From Palsa-1447 sp964509885 (GTDB lineage Bacteria; Verrucomicrobiota; Verrucomicrobiia; Opitutales; Opitutaceae): 64,000 nt of DNA. The stretch lies in the NCBI GenBank assembly GCA_964509885.1, contig CAZDZL010000001.1, positions 1 to 64,000 on the forward strand. The letters are read 5' to 3'. The notes beneath the pieces were generated by a model that ran no database searches, had not been told where the DNA came from, and saw nothing but the letters and a program-made list of their open reading frames with translations. Numbering within the stretch: the stretch's first letter is position 1; each line of letters starts with the position of its first letter. This document shows, piece by piece, positions 10,501-19,642 of the stretch. The position numbers were made by a program, and so were the translations under genes.

Positions 10501-10616
10501 GCCAGGTGCTGACCCTCTTCACGACGCCGGTGATCTACCTGGCGTTCGACAGGATCGCGGTCCGCTTCCGCGAGAGGGGCGCCGCGGCGGTCCGCGCCAG
10601 GAGGGCGGTCACGTGA
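7509..10616 (+). CDS. RND efflux permease, first subunit (MdtB-like)
   Basis: 1035 residues, normal for the AcrB/MdtB family. The N-terminus SPSRIFILRPVATTLLM and periplasmic PEVDYPTIQVQTFYPGASP are signature HAE1/HAE3 segments. The proton-relay acidic pair D401-D402 is present in GFVVDDAIVMIEN, and the C-terminal half has GIVKKNAIMMIDFAL and LRFRPILMTTLAAMLG. It is an inner-membrane drug/proton antiporter. Its TGA overlaps the GTG of the next pump gene by four bases (GTGA), so the two permeases are translationally coupled and likely form a heterotrimer, as MdtB and MdtC do. Confidence 0.95.
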   Translation: MSPSRIFILRPVATTLLMVAILIIGIIAYRFLPLSALPEVDYPTIQVQTFYPGASPDVMTSSVTAPLERNLGQMPGLKQMSSSSSAGASVITLQFNLDLNLDIAEQEVQAAINQAQNLLPGDLPAPPIYAKVNPADAPVLSLALTSKTLPLTTVEDLADTRLAQNISQLDGVGLVSIGGGQRQSVRIRANPTALAAYGLNIDDMRTTVGNGNQNQAKGNFDGPSRAFTINANDQLKSVAEYGKLVVAYKNGAPVRLSDVATVEFAPENNKLAAWYNKTPAVILDIRRQPGANVIKVVEGVYALLPSLKASLPPSVDVSVLTDRTVTIRASIHDVEFELTLAVILVVLVIFVFLRNIPATIIPSLSVPLSLVGTFAVMYLLGFSLNNLSLMSLTIAAGFVVDDAIVMIENIARYVEKGDSPLEAALKGSEQIGFTIISLTISLIAVLIPLLFMGDVVGRLFREFAITLAVTILISAVVSLTLVPMMCAKLVRHHDPSEVPAWSRRTGAFIDGIISRYATMLTWVLDRQPLTLAVAVATLVLTVLLYVLIPKGFFPVQDTGLIQVITEGPQAVSYEAMAARQQALAAEILKDPAVESLSSIVGVDGSNTTLNTGRMQVNLKPRNERSDTAAGVIRRLRGELTKVVGIAAYMQPVQDLTIDDRVSRTQFQFEVESANPADLTQWVPKLTEQLRELPQLTDVASDLSEGGLGTYIAIDRDTAARFGITAATIDNALYDAFGQRIISTIFTESTQYRVILEADPALQRSPASLSLIHVPSASGGQVPLSSIATFEERPEPLLVNHLGQFPANTISFNVPSGGSLGDAVKAIRGVEAKIGLPESVVTSFQGAANAFESSLTNELFLIGAAILTMYIILGILYESFIHPITILSTLPSAGIGALLALMLVGSDLGVIGIIGIILLIGIVKKNAIMMIDFALDAERNEGLPPREAIYQACLLRFRPILMTTLAAMLGAVPLMLGTGMGSELRHPLGVTIVGGLIVSQVLTLFTTPVIYLAFDRIAVRFRERGAAAVRARRAVT

Positions 10617-13600
10617 ACATCTCGGAGGTCTTCGTGCGCAGGCCGGTCGCGACGACGCTCTTCACGGCGGGGATCGTGCTCGCGGGCGCGGCAGCGTACC
10701 GGAAGCTCCCGGTCTCGCCCTTCCCCCAGGTGGACACGGCGACCATCTCGGTCTCGGCCAACATGGCGGGGGCCAGCCCGGAGACGATGGCGACCACGGT
10801 CGCGACGCCCCTCGAGCGCCACCTTGGCGCGATCGCCGACGTGACGGAGATGACCTCTTCGAGCTCGGTCGGGTCGACCAACGTCACGCTCCAGTTCGGG
10901 ATGAACCGGGACATCGACGGCGCCGCCCGCGACGTCCAGGCGGCCATCGTCGCGGCGCGGGTGGACCTGCCCGCGGCGCTCAGGTCGAACCCCCAGTACC
11001 GCAAGCAGAACCCGGCCGACCAGCCGATCATGATCCTGACCCTCACGTCGAAGACGCTGGACTCCGGGCAGCTCTACGACGCCGCGTCGACGATCCTGCA
11101 GCAGAAGCTCTCGCAGGTGGCCGGCGTCGGGAACGTGGGCGTGTGGGGCAGCTCGCTGCCCGCGGTGCGGGTGGAGCTCAACCCCTCGACCCTGTTCAAG
11201 TACGGCATCGGCCTGGAGGACGTCCGCGCCGCGCTCGCCGCCGCCAACGCAAACAGCCCCAAGGGGGCGATCGAGAACGAGACGTTCCACTGGCAGATCT
11301 ACGACAACGACCAGTCGAGGAAGGCGAAGGACTACAGGAGCCTCGTGGTCGCGTACCGCAACGGCGCCCCCATCCGGCTCTCGGACGTGGCCTCGGTCTC
11401 CGACTCCGTCGAGGACATCCGCAACCTGGCCCTGGCCAACAGCAAGCCGGCCGTGCTCCTCGGGATACTGAAGCAGCCCCAGGCGAACATCATCGAGACC
11501 GTAGACCTCATCCGCGCGATGCTGCCGCGGCTCAGGGCGGACATCCCCCCGGCGATACAGCTCGACGTCGCGATGGACCGCAGCACGACGATCCGCGCCT
11601 CGCTGCGCGACGTTGAGCGCTCGCTCGCGGTCGCGATCGTGCTCGTCATCCTGGTCGTGTACCTCTTCCTGCGCGACGGGCGCGCCACGCTGATCCCCAG
11701 CGTCGCCGTCCCGGTGTCCCTGATCGGGACCTTCGGCGCGATGTACCTGCTGGGCTATAGCCTGGACAACCTCTCGCTCATGGCGCTCACGATCGCGACG
11801 GGGTTCGTGGTCGACGACGCAATCGTCGTGATGGAGAACATCACCCGGCACATGGAGTCGGGGAAGCCGCGCTTCGAGGCGGCGCTCCTGGGCGTGCGCC
11901 AGGTGGCGTTCACGGTCCTCTCGATGAGCCTGTCGCTGATCGCCGTCTTCATCCCCATCCTCCTCATGGGCGGCCAGGTCGGCCGCACCTTCCGCGAGTT
12001 CGCGGTGACGCTCTCGGTGGCGATCGTCATCTCGATGGTGATCTCGCTGACGACGACGCCGATGATGTGCGCGCGGCTGCTCACCGTGCGCGACCCCGGC
12101 GAGCCCAGGGGGCGCTTCCACAGGTGGACCGAGGCGGCGTACCAGGGGATGCTCGACCTATATGCCGACACCCTCGCCTGGGTGCTGCGCCACGCGTTCC
12201 TGACGATCATCGTCCTCGTCTGCGTCGTCGGACTCAACGTCTGGCTCTTCCTCATCATCCCGAAGGGATTCTTCCCGGAGGAGGACACGGGGCGCCTGAG
12301 CGGGTTCATCCAGGCCGACCAGAGCGTCTCCTTCCAGAGGATGTCGCAGAAGCTCAGGCAGTACATGGCGATCGTCCAGGAGGACGCCGACGTGGCCAAC
12401 CTTGTCGGGTTCACCGGCGCCGGGGGGCGCGGGGGCAACACGGGCGCCATCTTCATCTCGCTCAAGCCCCTGAGCCAGCGCCAGTCGACGGCGGAGCAGG
12501 TCATCTCGCGCCTCCGGCCGAAGCTCTCCCACGTGCCCGGCGGCCAGCTCTTCATGTTCCCGCAGCAGGAGACGCCGCGCACGGGCGGGCGCGTGAGCAA
12601 CACGGCGTGGCAGTACACCCTCCAGTCGGACAGCCTCGAGGACCTGAGGACGTGGACCCCAAAGCTCGTGGAGGCGCTCAAGACCGAGCCGGCCCTGGTC
12701 GACCTGAACTCGGACCAGGCCGACAAGGGGCTTGAGACCGACCTCGTCATCGACCGCGACACCGCGTCCCGCCTGGGGCTGACCGCGGCCCAGATCGACG
12801 GCACCCTCTACGATGCGTTCGGCCAGCGCCAGGTGTCGACGATCTACGAGCCGCTGAACCAGTACCACGTGGTCATGGTGGTCGCCCCGCGCTACTGGCA
12901 GGAGCCGTCGGCCCTGAACGAGATCTTTGTCAGCTCCACGGGCGGCACCGTGAGCGGGACGCAGTCGACCAACGCCGTGGCGGGCACCGTCGCGGGCTTC
13001 TCGGGGTTCTCGATAGGAGGCGCGACGTCCAAGGCGGCCGCCAGCGCGGGCTCCGTCGCGGCGGACACGGCGCGCAACGCCGCGACGAACGCGATCGCGA
13101 CGACCGGGCACGGATCCACGTCGGCCGGCCAGGCCGTCAGCACGCTCCACGAGACGATGGTGCCCCTCTCCGCGTTCGCCCACTACGGCCTCGGCACCAC
13201 CCCGCTGGCGGTCAACCACCAGGGAACCTTCGTCGCGGGCACGATCTCCTTCAACCTGGTCCCAGACGCCTCGCTCTCCGACGCCGTCGCTGCCGTGGAG
13301 CGCCAGACCGCGGCGATCCACCTGCCCAGCTCGATCCACGGGAGCTTCCAGGGCACGGCGAAGACGTTCCAGGACACCCTCGGAAACGAGCTGGTCCTCA
13401 TCCTCGCGGCGATCGTCGCGATCTACCTGGTCCTTGGCATCCTCTACGAGAGCTACGCCCACCCCCTCACGATCCTCTCCACCCTTCCCTCCGCGGGCCT
13501 CGGCGCGTTCCTCGCTCTCATGCTGTTCCACCTCGCTTTCGACCTGATCGCCCTCATCGGCGTATTGCTCCTGATCGGCATCGTTAAGAAGAATGCGATC

Positions 13601-13945
13601 ATGATGATCGACTTCGCGATCGAGGCGGAGCGCACCGAGGGGCTCACCCCCAGGGACGCGATCTTCAAGGCGTGCCAGCTTCGCTTCAGGCCCATCCTCA
13701 TGACGACCATGGCGGCGATCCTGGGCGCCGTGCCGCTCGCCATAGGCTACGGGGACGGCGCCGAGCTCAGGCAACCGCTCGGCATCTCCATCGTCGGAGG
13801 ACTCATCGTCAGCCAGCTGCTCACGCTCTACACGACGCCCGTCGTCTACCTCTACATCGAACGGGCGCGCGTCTGGATCCACAGGACGTGGGTGAGGCTC
13901 GGGGTCCTCTCGCCCGACAAGGAGCCCGTCCCGGCGCCGATTTGA
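10613..13945 (+). CDS. RND efflux permease, second subunit (MdtC-like) with a low-complexity periplasmic insertion
   Basis: 1110 residues, starting at a GTG that overlaps the preceding stop. It keeps the family signatures: FVRRPVATTLF at the N-terminus, the acidic pair D401-D402 in GFVVDDAIVVMEN, and GIVKKNAIMMIDFAI near the C-terminus. It is longer than its neighbour mainly because of a Gly/Ser/Thr/Ala-rich stretch of about 75 residues (about 774-848, starting VSSTGGTVSGTQSTN) in the second periplasmic domain, just before the conserved MVPLSAF segment. It probably works with the first permease as an asymmetric pump. Confidence 0.94.
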   Translation: MNISEVFVRRPVATTLFTAGIVLAGAAAYRKLPVSPFPQVDTATISVSANMAGASPETMATTVATPLERHLGAIADVTEMTSSSSVGSTNVTLQFGMNRDIDGAARDVQAAIVAARVDLPAALRSNPQYRKQNPADQPIMILTLTSKTLDSGQLYDAASTILQQKLSQVAGVGNVGVWGSSLPAVRVELNPSTLFKYGIGLEDVRAALAAANANSPKGAIENETFHWQIYDNDQSRKAKDYRSLVVAYRNGAPIRLSDVASVSDSVEDIRNLALANSKPAVLLGILKQPQANIIETVDLIRAMLPRLRADIPPAIQLDVAMDRSTTIRASLRDVERSLAVAIVLVILVVYLFLRDGRATLIPSVAVPVSLIGTFGAMYLLGYSLDNLSLMALTIATGFVVDDAIVVMENITRHMESGKPRFEAALLGVRQVAFTVLSMSLSLIAVFIPILLMGGQVGRTFREFAVTLSVAIVISMVISLTTTPMMCARLLTVRDPGEPRGRFHRWTEAAYQGMLDLYADTLAWVLRHAFLTIIVLVCVVGLNVWLFLIIPKGFFPEEDTGRLSGFIQADQSVSFQRMSQKLRQYMAIVQEDADVANLVGFTGAGGRGGNTGAIFISLKPLSQRQSTAEQVISRLRPKLSHVPGGQLFMFPQQETPRTGGRVSNTAWQYTLQSDSLEDLRTWTPKLVEALKTEPALVDLNSDQADKGLETDLVIDRDTASRLGLTAAQIDGTLYDAFGQRQVSTIYEPLNQYHVVMVVAPRYWQEPSALNEIFVSSTGGTVSGTQSTNAVAGTVAGFSGFSIGGATSKAAASAGSVAADTARNAATNAIATTGHGSTSAGQAVSTLHETMVPLSAFAHYGLGTTPLAVNHQGTFVAGTISFNLVPDASLSDAVAAVERQTAAIHLPSSIHGSFQGTAKTFQDTLGNELVLILAAIVAIYLVLGILYESYAHPLTILSTLPSAGLGAFLALMLFHLAFDLIALIGVLLLIGIVKKNAIMMIDFAIEAERTEGLTPRDAIFKACQLRFRPILMTTMAAILGAVPLAIGYGDGAELRQPLGISIVGGLIVSQLLTLYTTPVVYLYIERARVWIHRTWVRLGVLSPDKEPVPAPI

Positions 13946-13965
13946 TTCCCACGACCCTCGCCACA

Positions 13966-15417
13966 ATGGACCCAAGAACCAGAACATCCCCAGGAGCGCG
14001 CCGGGCCCCGGCGCGGCGCGGCCTCGGCGCGGCGCTCCTTGTCCTCGCGGCCGGGTGCTCGGTCGGCCCGGACTACAGGCGGCCCGAGGTCCCGGCTCCC
14101 GCCGCGTTCAAGGAGGACGCGGGGTGGAAGGTGGCGGCGCCCGACGACGGCGCGAAGAGGGGCCCGTGGTGGGAGGTCTTCAACGATCCGGTCCTGAACC
14201 AGCTGGAGACCCAGGTCGAGACGTCTAACCAGTCCGTCAGGGCGGCCATCGCGAACTACGAGCAGGCGAGGCAGATCGTCCGGGCGGACCGGACGGGCTA
14301 CTTGCCGACCGTGTCGGCCGTGGGCAGCGCCCAGAGGTCCCGCCAACCGCAGGCGGCCAGCTTCCAGGGAAGCACCTCCGCCTCGACGCAGTACACCGCC
14401 GAGCTCGAGGCCTCGTGGGCGCCCGACATCTGGGGCCGGCTGCGCCGGACCGTCGAGGCCGACGCGGCCACGGCGCAGGCGAGCGCGGCCGACCTGGCAC
14501 TGGCGCGCCTCTCGACGCAGGCGACGCTCGCCCAGGACTACATAGGCCTGCGGACTTCGGACGACAAGATCCGGCTCCTCGAGCACGCGGTCGAAGACTA
14601 CAAGCACACGCTTCGGATCACGAACAACAAGTACGCGGTGGGCGTTGCGGCGCGCAGCGACATCATCACGGCGCAGACCCAGCTCGACAGCACGCGCGCG
14701 CAGCTCATCGAGGCGGGCATTGCCCGGGCTCAGTTCGAGCACGCGCTCGCGGTCCTTGTCGGCAAGGCGCCGTCCGACTTCTCCATCGCGAGGATAGACG
14801 GTACCGGCCTCACGCTTCCCCAGATCCCGCCGCAGCTGGCCTCCACGCTCCTTGAGCGCAGGCCCGACATCGCTGCCGCAGAGCGCCAGGCGATTGCGGC
14901 CAACGCGAGGATCGGCATACAGGCCGCGGCCTACTACCCGACGCTCAGCATCTCGGGCGCCGCCGGGTACGAGGGCTCGCCGCTCGGCAGCCTCATTTCC
15001 GCGCCGTTCAGGTTCTGGACGCTCGGCGCGCAGGCCGCGGATACCCTCCTCGACTGGGGCCAGCGCCACGACCTCACGCAGTCCGCGCGCGCAGCCTACG
15101 AGTCGAGCGCGGCGAACTACCGCCAGACCGTGCTCACCGCCCTCCAGCAGGTTGAGGACAACCTCGCCGGGCTGCGCATCCTCGGGGACGAGGCGAAGGT
15201 CGAGGACGCCGCGGTCGCCGAGGCGACGCAGGCCTCGCAGATCGCCCTGAACGAGTACAATGCCGGCACCGTCGATTTCACCACGGTCGGGGCCGCCGAG
15301 GTCACCGAGCTGACCAACCGCGAGACGGCGCTGGGTATTGAGCAGAACAGGCTCAACTCGAGCGTGGCGCTGATCCAGGCCCTCGGCGGCGGCTGGAGCA
15401 CCTCCGACCTCCCCTAG
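13966..15417 (+). CDS. NodT/TolC-family outer-membrane efflux lipoprotein
   Basis: 483 residues from the ATG at 13966, the start that yields a lipoprotein signal with lipobox LAAGC (Cys31) followed by SVGPDYRRPEVPAPAAF, the usual NodT-family N-terminus. The body contains two outer-membrane-factor repeats (PWWEVFNDPVLNQLE and ASTLLERRPDIAAAERQ) and a C-terminal helix with YNAGTVDFTTV. It is the channel of the tripartite pump, 20 nt after the second permease. Its stop (TAG at 15415-15417) lies 6 bp from the stop of the convergent propeller gene. Confidence 0.94.
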   Translation: MDPRTRTSPGARRAPARRGLGAALLVLAAGCSVGPDYRRPEVPAPAAFKEDAGWKVAAPDDGAKRGPWWEVFNDPVLNQLETQVETSNQSVRAAIANYEQARQIVRADRTGYLPTVSAVGSAQRSRQPQAASFQGSTSASTQYTAELEASWAPDIWGRLRRTVEADAATAQASAADLALARLSTQATLAQDYIGLRTSDDKIRLLEHAVEDYKHTLRITNNKYAVGVAARSDIITAQTQLDSTRAQLIEAGIARAQFEHALAVLVGKAPSDFSIARIDGTGLTLPQIPPQLASTLLERRPDIAAAERQAIAANARIGIQAAAYYPTLSISGAAGYEGSPLGSLISAPFRFWTLGAQAADTLLDWGQRHDLTQSARAAYESSAANYRQTVLTALQQVEDNLAGLRILGDEAKVEDAAVAEATQASQIALNEYNAGTVDFTTVGAAEVTELTNRETALGIEQNRLNSSVALIQALGGGWSTSDLP

Positions 15418-15423
15418 AGCCGG

Positions 15424-16953
15424 TCAGAACGAGGCGGAGTTGCTGACAAAGGCCACCGACCGGCTGTCCGGCGACCAGGAGTTCACGTTGATCGACCCTT
15501 GGCCGCCGTAAAGGTACGCCACCACCGTGGACTTGCCGCCGCCCGCCGGCATCCGCCGCAGGTACACACGCTTGTAGAAGGGGTGGTCGTTCGCCTCGAT
15601 GTCGGCCGGGAAGCTGATGTACAGGATCGTCTTGCCGTCGGGCGAGACGTGGGGGAACCAGTTGTTGTAGGCGTCGTCCGTCACCTGGGCCTGGCCCGAC
15701 CCGTCGGCGTTCATCCGCCAGACCTGCATCTTGCCGGTGCGATCCGAGTTGAAGTAGATCGTTTTGCCGTCGGGCGCGTACTCGGAGCCGTCGTTCAGGC
15801 CCTTCGCGCTGGTGAGCCGCACCTCGGGCCCGCCCGCCGAGGGAACCCGGTAGATGTCGAAGTTGTTGTCGCGCTGCCCCGTGAAGAGGAGGAATTTCCC
15901 GTCGGGCGACCAGCCATGGAGGTAGGAGGGGCCCGTCGGCGTGATCCGGGTCGGCCGCCCGCCGCCTATCGGGAGCGTGTAGACGATCGAGGGCGAGCCG
16001 CTGCTTATCCCGAGCATCCTGCCGTCGAAGGAAAGCGTGTGGTCGTTGTTGCAGTGGACCTGCGCGCCCGTGCCGATGGGCGCGGGCCGCCGGGTCGCGA
16101 GGTCGAAGCTGAACATCGCCCCGTTGTGGTTGTAGACGAGGGACCGCCCGTCGGGCGTCCAGTTCGGGGCCTGGAGCGAGTCCTCCGCGCGAAAGATCGT
16201 CCTGCGCACGCCGGTCGCCACGTCGAGCAGCTCGATGTCGCTGCCGATGTAGTCCCGGTAGGGCTTGAAGTCCGGCGCCGCGGGCTTGATGAGCCTCACG
16301 TTCCTGAAGATGGCCCGCTCAAGGAGCGTGTTGTTGTGCGCGCAGACGTAGATGCCGACGTAGACCTCGTCGGGCAGCTCCATCCCCTCGAGGTCCTGCG
16401 TCGTGAAGGTGTCGCCGTGGTGCGCGGCGCACATGATGAACTTCTTTCCGGAGCGCTCCAGCTGCAGGACGTCCGGACCCTCAACCCTGATGTGGATCTC
16501 GTCCGTGGCCGCCCCGTCCGCCCTGCGGAACTGGAGGGCCGCGCCCCCGTTCCCATGGACGCACGCGTTCACGTGCGCCGACCGAGGGTCGAGCGTGGCC
16601 CTGACGATCAGCCCCATCTTCCTGTGCGGGTCCGTGCCCGCGCCGAGGAACTCGGTGGCCGCCTGGATGATGAAGTCTCCCTTCACCCTCTTCCAGGCGA
16701 ACTGGTACTCGTCGTGGTCGGCCCACATGTCGTAGCCCGACGCAGAGAGGAGGTATTCCTGGGAGTCCCTGTCGAACGCGGCGCTTCCCGGGATCGCCAC
16801 GCCGCCCACGTCGGCGTGCTGGTCGAACACCCCGACCGGGCCCGGCTGGTCCGCGGCCCGGGCCGAGCTGACCGCGCCCACGGCGAACATGCAGAAGAGG
16901 GCCGGCATGAGGGGCAGGTGGGGCGAGACGATCGAGAGGACGTGGGGCGACAT
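15424..16953 (-). CDS. Secreted TolB-like beta-propeller protein with N-terminal lectin-like domain
   Basis: 509 residues. An N-terminal export signal ends near SSARAADQ; Met16 is an alternative start. Residues about 40-230 look like a beta-sandwich of the concanavalin/DUF1349 kind (WKRVKGDFIIQAATEFLGAG, then HRKMGLIVRATLD). The rest is WD40-like PD40 repeats as in TolB: NWTPDGRSLVYNHNG, GWSPDGKFLLFTGQR, EYAPDGKTIYFNSDRTGK, HVSPDGKTILYISF, SWSPDSRSVAFVSN. Such proteins are periplasmic or surface binding proteins. There is no TolB N-terminal domain and no pal neighbour, so it is not the Tol-Pal TolB. The ligand is probably a carbohydrate or protein partner, but this is inference. Confidence 0.82.
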   Translation of the reverse strand: MSPHVLSIVSPHLPLMPALFCMFAVGAVSSARAADQPGPVGVFDQHADVGGVAIPGSAAFDRDSQEYLLSASGYDMWADHDEYQFAWKRVKGDFIIQAATEFLGAGTDPHRKMGLIVRATLDPRSAHVNACVHGNGGAALQFRRADGAATDEIHIRVEGPDVLQLERSGKKFIMCAAHHGDTFTTQDLEGMELPDEVYVGIYVCAHNNTLLERAIFRNVRLIKPAAPDFKPYRDYIGSDIELLDVATGVRRTIFRAEDSLQAPNWTPDGRSLVYNHNGAMFSFDLATRRPAPIGTGAQVHCNNDHTLSFDGRMLGISSGSPSIVYTLPIGGGRPTRITPTGPSYLHGWSPDGKFLLFTGQRDNNFDIYRVPSAGGPEVRLTSAKGLNDGSEYAPDGKTIYFNSDRTGKMQVWRMNADGSGQAQVTDDAYNNWFPHVSPDGKTILYISFPADIEANDHPFYKRVYLRRMPAGGGKSTVVAYLYGGQGSINVNSWSPDSRSVAFVSNSASF

Positions 16954-17044
16954 GGGAACGAAGGGGGCTTCGGCGCGAACGGCGCCTGGGTGTCGGGAGT
17001 GGCGGGGCCGGAAGTATTGGGCGCCGCGCGACCCGGGATCAAGG

Positions 17045-17692
17045 TCAGACGCCCGGGGCGAGGCCGCGCACGAGGCCCTGCACCGCCGAGAGTTCCTCGG
17101 CGTTCACGGTGTGCCCCATCCCGGGAAAAATGGACTTCGTGACGCGGGCGCCCATCCCGGCGAGGATCCCCGCGCTCTCCTCCACGCTCGCGAGCGGGAT
17201 GTGGGCGTCGCGGTCACTGCACCCCAGGTAGACCGGGGTCCCGGCAAGGCTTCCCTGCTTCGGCCGGGGGGAACCCGGGGGGCCGATGAGCGCCCCGCTC
17301 AGCCCGACAACCGCGCCGTAGAGGCGCGGGTTCCTCGCCGCGAACTCAAGGGAAAGGCAGGCGCCCTGCGAGAAGCCGATCAGCATGACCCTCTCGGGGG
17401 CGAGCCCCGCCCGCGCGATATCGGCCACGAGGCCGGCGACGACACCGAGCGCCGAGCCCAGGAAGGGCTCGTTCTCGGCGAGCGGGGCAAGGAAGCGCTG
17501 GGGATACCATGTGTTGCCCGCCGCCTGGGGAGCGAGGAGCGCCACGCCCTCGATGCCCTCGCAGGCCTCCTCCCCCAGCCCGAGGATGTCGTCCGCCGTG
17601 GCCCCCCGCCCGTGGATGAGGATGAGGGCGGCCCGGGCCTTCGCCAGGGGAGCGCCTGCGCGCAGCAGGCTCTGTCCTTTGTGGGGATTCAT
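17045..17692 (-). CDS. Phospholipase/carboxylesterase family serine hydrolase
   Basis: 215 residues from the ATG at 17692, chosen because AGGTGG stands 7 nt upstream and the protein then starts at the conserved fold. Alpha/beta-hydrolase landmarks: the oxyanion segment LILIHGRGATADD, nucleophile S108 in GFSQG, D162 in DAHIP and H194 in GMGHTV. This matches the small phospholipase/carboxylesterase (YpfH-like) family. There is no signal peptide, so it is probably cytoplasmic. Substrates are likely short-chain or acyl esters. It is divergent from the DUF255 gene. Confidence 0.88.
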   Translation of the reverse strand: MNPHKGQSLLRAGAPLAKARAALILIHGRGATADDILGLGEEACEGIEGVALLAPQAAGNTWYPQRFLAPLAENEPFLGSALGVVAGLVADIARAGLAPERVMLIGFSQGACLSLEFAARNPRLYGAVVGLSGALIGPPGSPRPKQGSLAGTPVYLGCSDRDAHIPLASVEESAGILAGMGARVTKSIFPGMGHTVNAEELSAVQGLVRGLAPGV

Positions 17693-17842
17693 GGGCGCCA
17701 CCTGTAGCACCGGGCCCGGCTCCCTGCAAACCGTTCGTGGGCGCAGGGTCCTGTGGGGTTGACGCAAACGGGCAAATCACGGCCTAATAGCGGACGGCAA
17801 TCGCGTTTGCCCGGGGCTCCCCGCCCTGGCACGATACTCCCT

Positions 17843-19636
17843 TTGAACAAGACGCTTCGGTACCTTCTTCTTCCCTGCCTCATGGCGGGCGCGATCGGCG
17901 CCCGGGCGGCGGAGCGCCTGCGGGGCGAGCCTTCCGCCTTCCTCAAGGGCTTCGTGAGCAGCCCCGTCGACTGGATGCCGTGGGGCGACGCGGCGTTCGC
18001 CCGGGCGGCGGCCGAGCAAAGGCCCGTGTTCCTCTTCATCGGCTCCTTCACGAGCGAGCTTTCCGGCGCGATGCGCCGCCAGACCTTCGCGAACGCAAAG
18101 AACGCGGACTGGCTCAACAAGCAGTTCGTCTGCGTGATCGTCGACCGCGACGAGCGCCCCGACGTGGCCGCCCTCTACGAGGCGTACGTGAGCAACCTTA
18201 AGCAGCTGACGGGCTGGCCGTTGAACGTATGGCTCACGCCGGAGTTCCAGCCCTACGAGGGGGCGACCTACCTCTCGCCGTCGGAGGACTGGGGCGCGCC
18301 GGGATTCCTGAAGCTCGCGAACCAGGCGCAGACCGCCTGGGCGACAAATCCCGCCGGGTGCCGGAAAAGGGCGGGCGAGTCAGTCACGCAGCTTGCCCCC
18401 CCGCTCCAGCCATCGGCCCCCGCGGCATGGAACCTGGAGAAGACGCGCGCGCGCCTCGCCGCCTCAGCCGCCGCGTGGCTGGCCGCCTTCGACCCGCAGC
18501 AGGGCGGCTTTGGGGACGTGCCCCGCTCGCCGGAGCCGGAGCTCGTCCGCTTCATGCTGCTGCAATCGCCGGCGGACCGCGACGCCGCCCAGCGGACGCT
18601 GCGCGCCCTGGCCACGAGCGCCGTCCGCGACCCGCTCGACGGCGGCTTCTTCCGGCACGCCGCCGACGCGGCCTGGCACATCCCCTACCCGCAGAAGACG
18701 CTCTCCGACCAGGCGCGGATCGCGCTCGCGTTCCTTGACGCGGCCAAGGGCGCCGACGCGAAGTCCTTCGGCCAGTGCGCGTCTGGGGCCCTCGATTTCG
18801 CGCTCGGCCGGCTCTCGAACCCCGACGGCACGTTCGCGTCCGCCGTGGACGCCACGGGCGACGAGAACGCCGGGTATTTCACCTGGACCAAGGCCGAGGT
18901 CGACGGGATCCTGGGCGACGACGCGGCGGCGTTTGACGCCGACCACGGCGTGATGGCCGACGGCAACGTGGCGCAGGCCGACGATCCCTCGGCCCAGTAT
19001 GCCCACAGGAATATCCTGCGCTCGAAGGCCGAGGCCGACGTCCAGGACGCCAAGGACGCGTCCCTCCTTCTCGCGGCGCGCGACCGCCGCCCCGCCCCGC
19101 CGCGGGACGACAGGGCCAGCGCCGGGGCCCACGGGCTCCTGCTGAGCGCCCTCACGCGGGCGGGCTCGCAGCTGGGCAAGCCGTCCTACATTGTCGCCGC
19201 GCGGCACGCCCTAGAGGCCGTGCGTAAGAATTTCGTCCTGTCGCCGGACGGGACGCTGCGCCGGTTCGCCGGGTCCGAGCAGCCGGCCGACGCGTTCGAC
19301 TACGCCGCGCTGGCGCTCGGGTGCCGCGACTACGCGCGGGTCTCGAAGGACAAGACGGCGACCGGGCTGGCGAAGGGCCTGCTCACCCAGTTGAACGTGC
19401 GGTTCTTCGACCCGGCCAGCGGCGCCTATTTCGGCGCGCAGGCCCCCCTGGGGGCCGGGTTCTTCATCCGGCCGTTCCTGGCCGACGACCCGCCGTCCGC
19501 CGAGTCCCTGGCGCTGCCGGCCGGCGCCCGAAACGCAAAGGCGATCGCCGCGGCCCTCTCCCAGTCGCTCGAGGAGTCGAACGCCCAGGCCCCGGGCGAC
19601 CTCCTCCTCGCGCTGGCCCTGGTCTCCTCCGAGTAG
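17843..19636 (+). CDS. DUF255 thioredoxin-fold/(alpha/alpha)6-barrel protein (YyaL/SPATA20-like), CxxC lost
   Basis: 597 residues from TTG at 17843, which puts a signal peptide (KTLRYLLLPCLMAGAIGARA) at the N-terminus; a GTG at 17753 in the same frame is an alternative. A possible promoter (TTGACG 17759-17764, CCTAAT 17783-17788) lies between the two and favours the later start. The DUF255 core is clear: SSPVDWMPWGDAAFARA, VDRDERPDVAALYEAYV and LTGWPLNVWLTPEFQPYEG. Where the family has a redox CHWC motif, this protein reads FIGSFTSELSGAM, so the thioredoxin active site is missing. The C-terminal half is the helical-barrel domain typical of the family. Function is unknown, and a disulfide role is unlikely. 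Confidence 0.82.
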   Translation: MNKTLRYLLLPCLMAGAIGARAAERLRGEPSAFLKGFVSSPVDWMPWGDAAFARAAAEQRPVFLFIGSFTSELSGAMRRQTFANAKNADWLNKQFVCVIVDRDERPDVAALYEAYVSNLKQLTGWPLNVWLTPEFQPYEGATYLSPSEDWGAPGFLKLANQAQTAWATNPAGCRKRAGESVTQLAPPLQPSAPAAWNLEKTRARLAASAAAWLAAFDPQQGGFGDVPRSPEPELVRFMLLQSPADRDAAQRTLRALATSAVRDPLDGGFFRHAADAAWHIPYPQKTLSDQARIALAFLDAAKGADAKSFGQCASGALDFALGRLSNPDGTFASAVDATGDENAGYFTWTKAEVDGILGDDAAAFDADHGVMADGNVAQADDPSAQYAHRNILRSKAEADVQDAKDASLLLAARDRRPAPPRDDRASAGAHGLLLSALTRAGSQLGKPSYIVAARHALEAVRKNFVLSPDGTLRRFAGSEQPADAFDYAALALGCRDYARVSKDKTATGLAKGLLTQLNVRFFDPASGAYFGAQAPLGAGFFIRPFLADDPPSAESLALPAGARNAKAIAAALSQSLEESNAQAPGDLLLALALVSSE

Positions 19637-19642
19637 GCGGGG

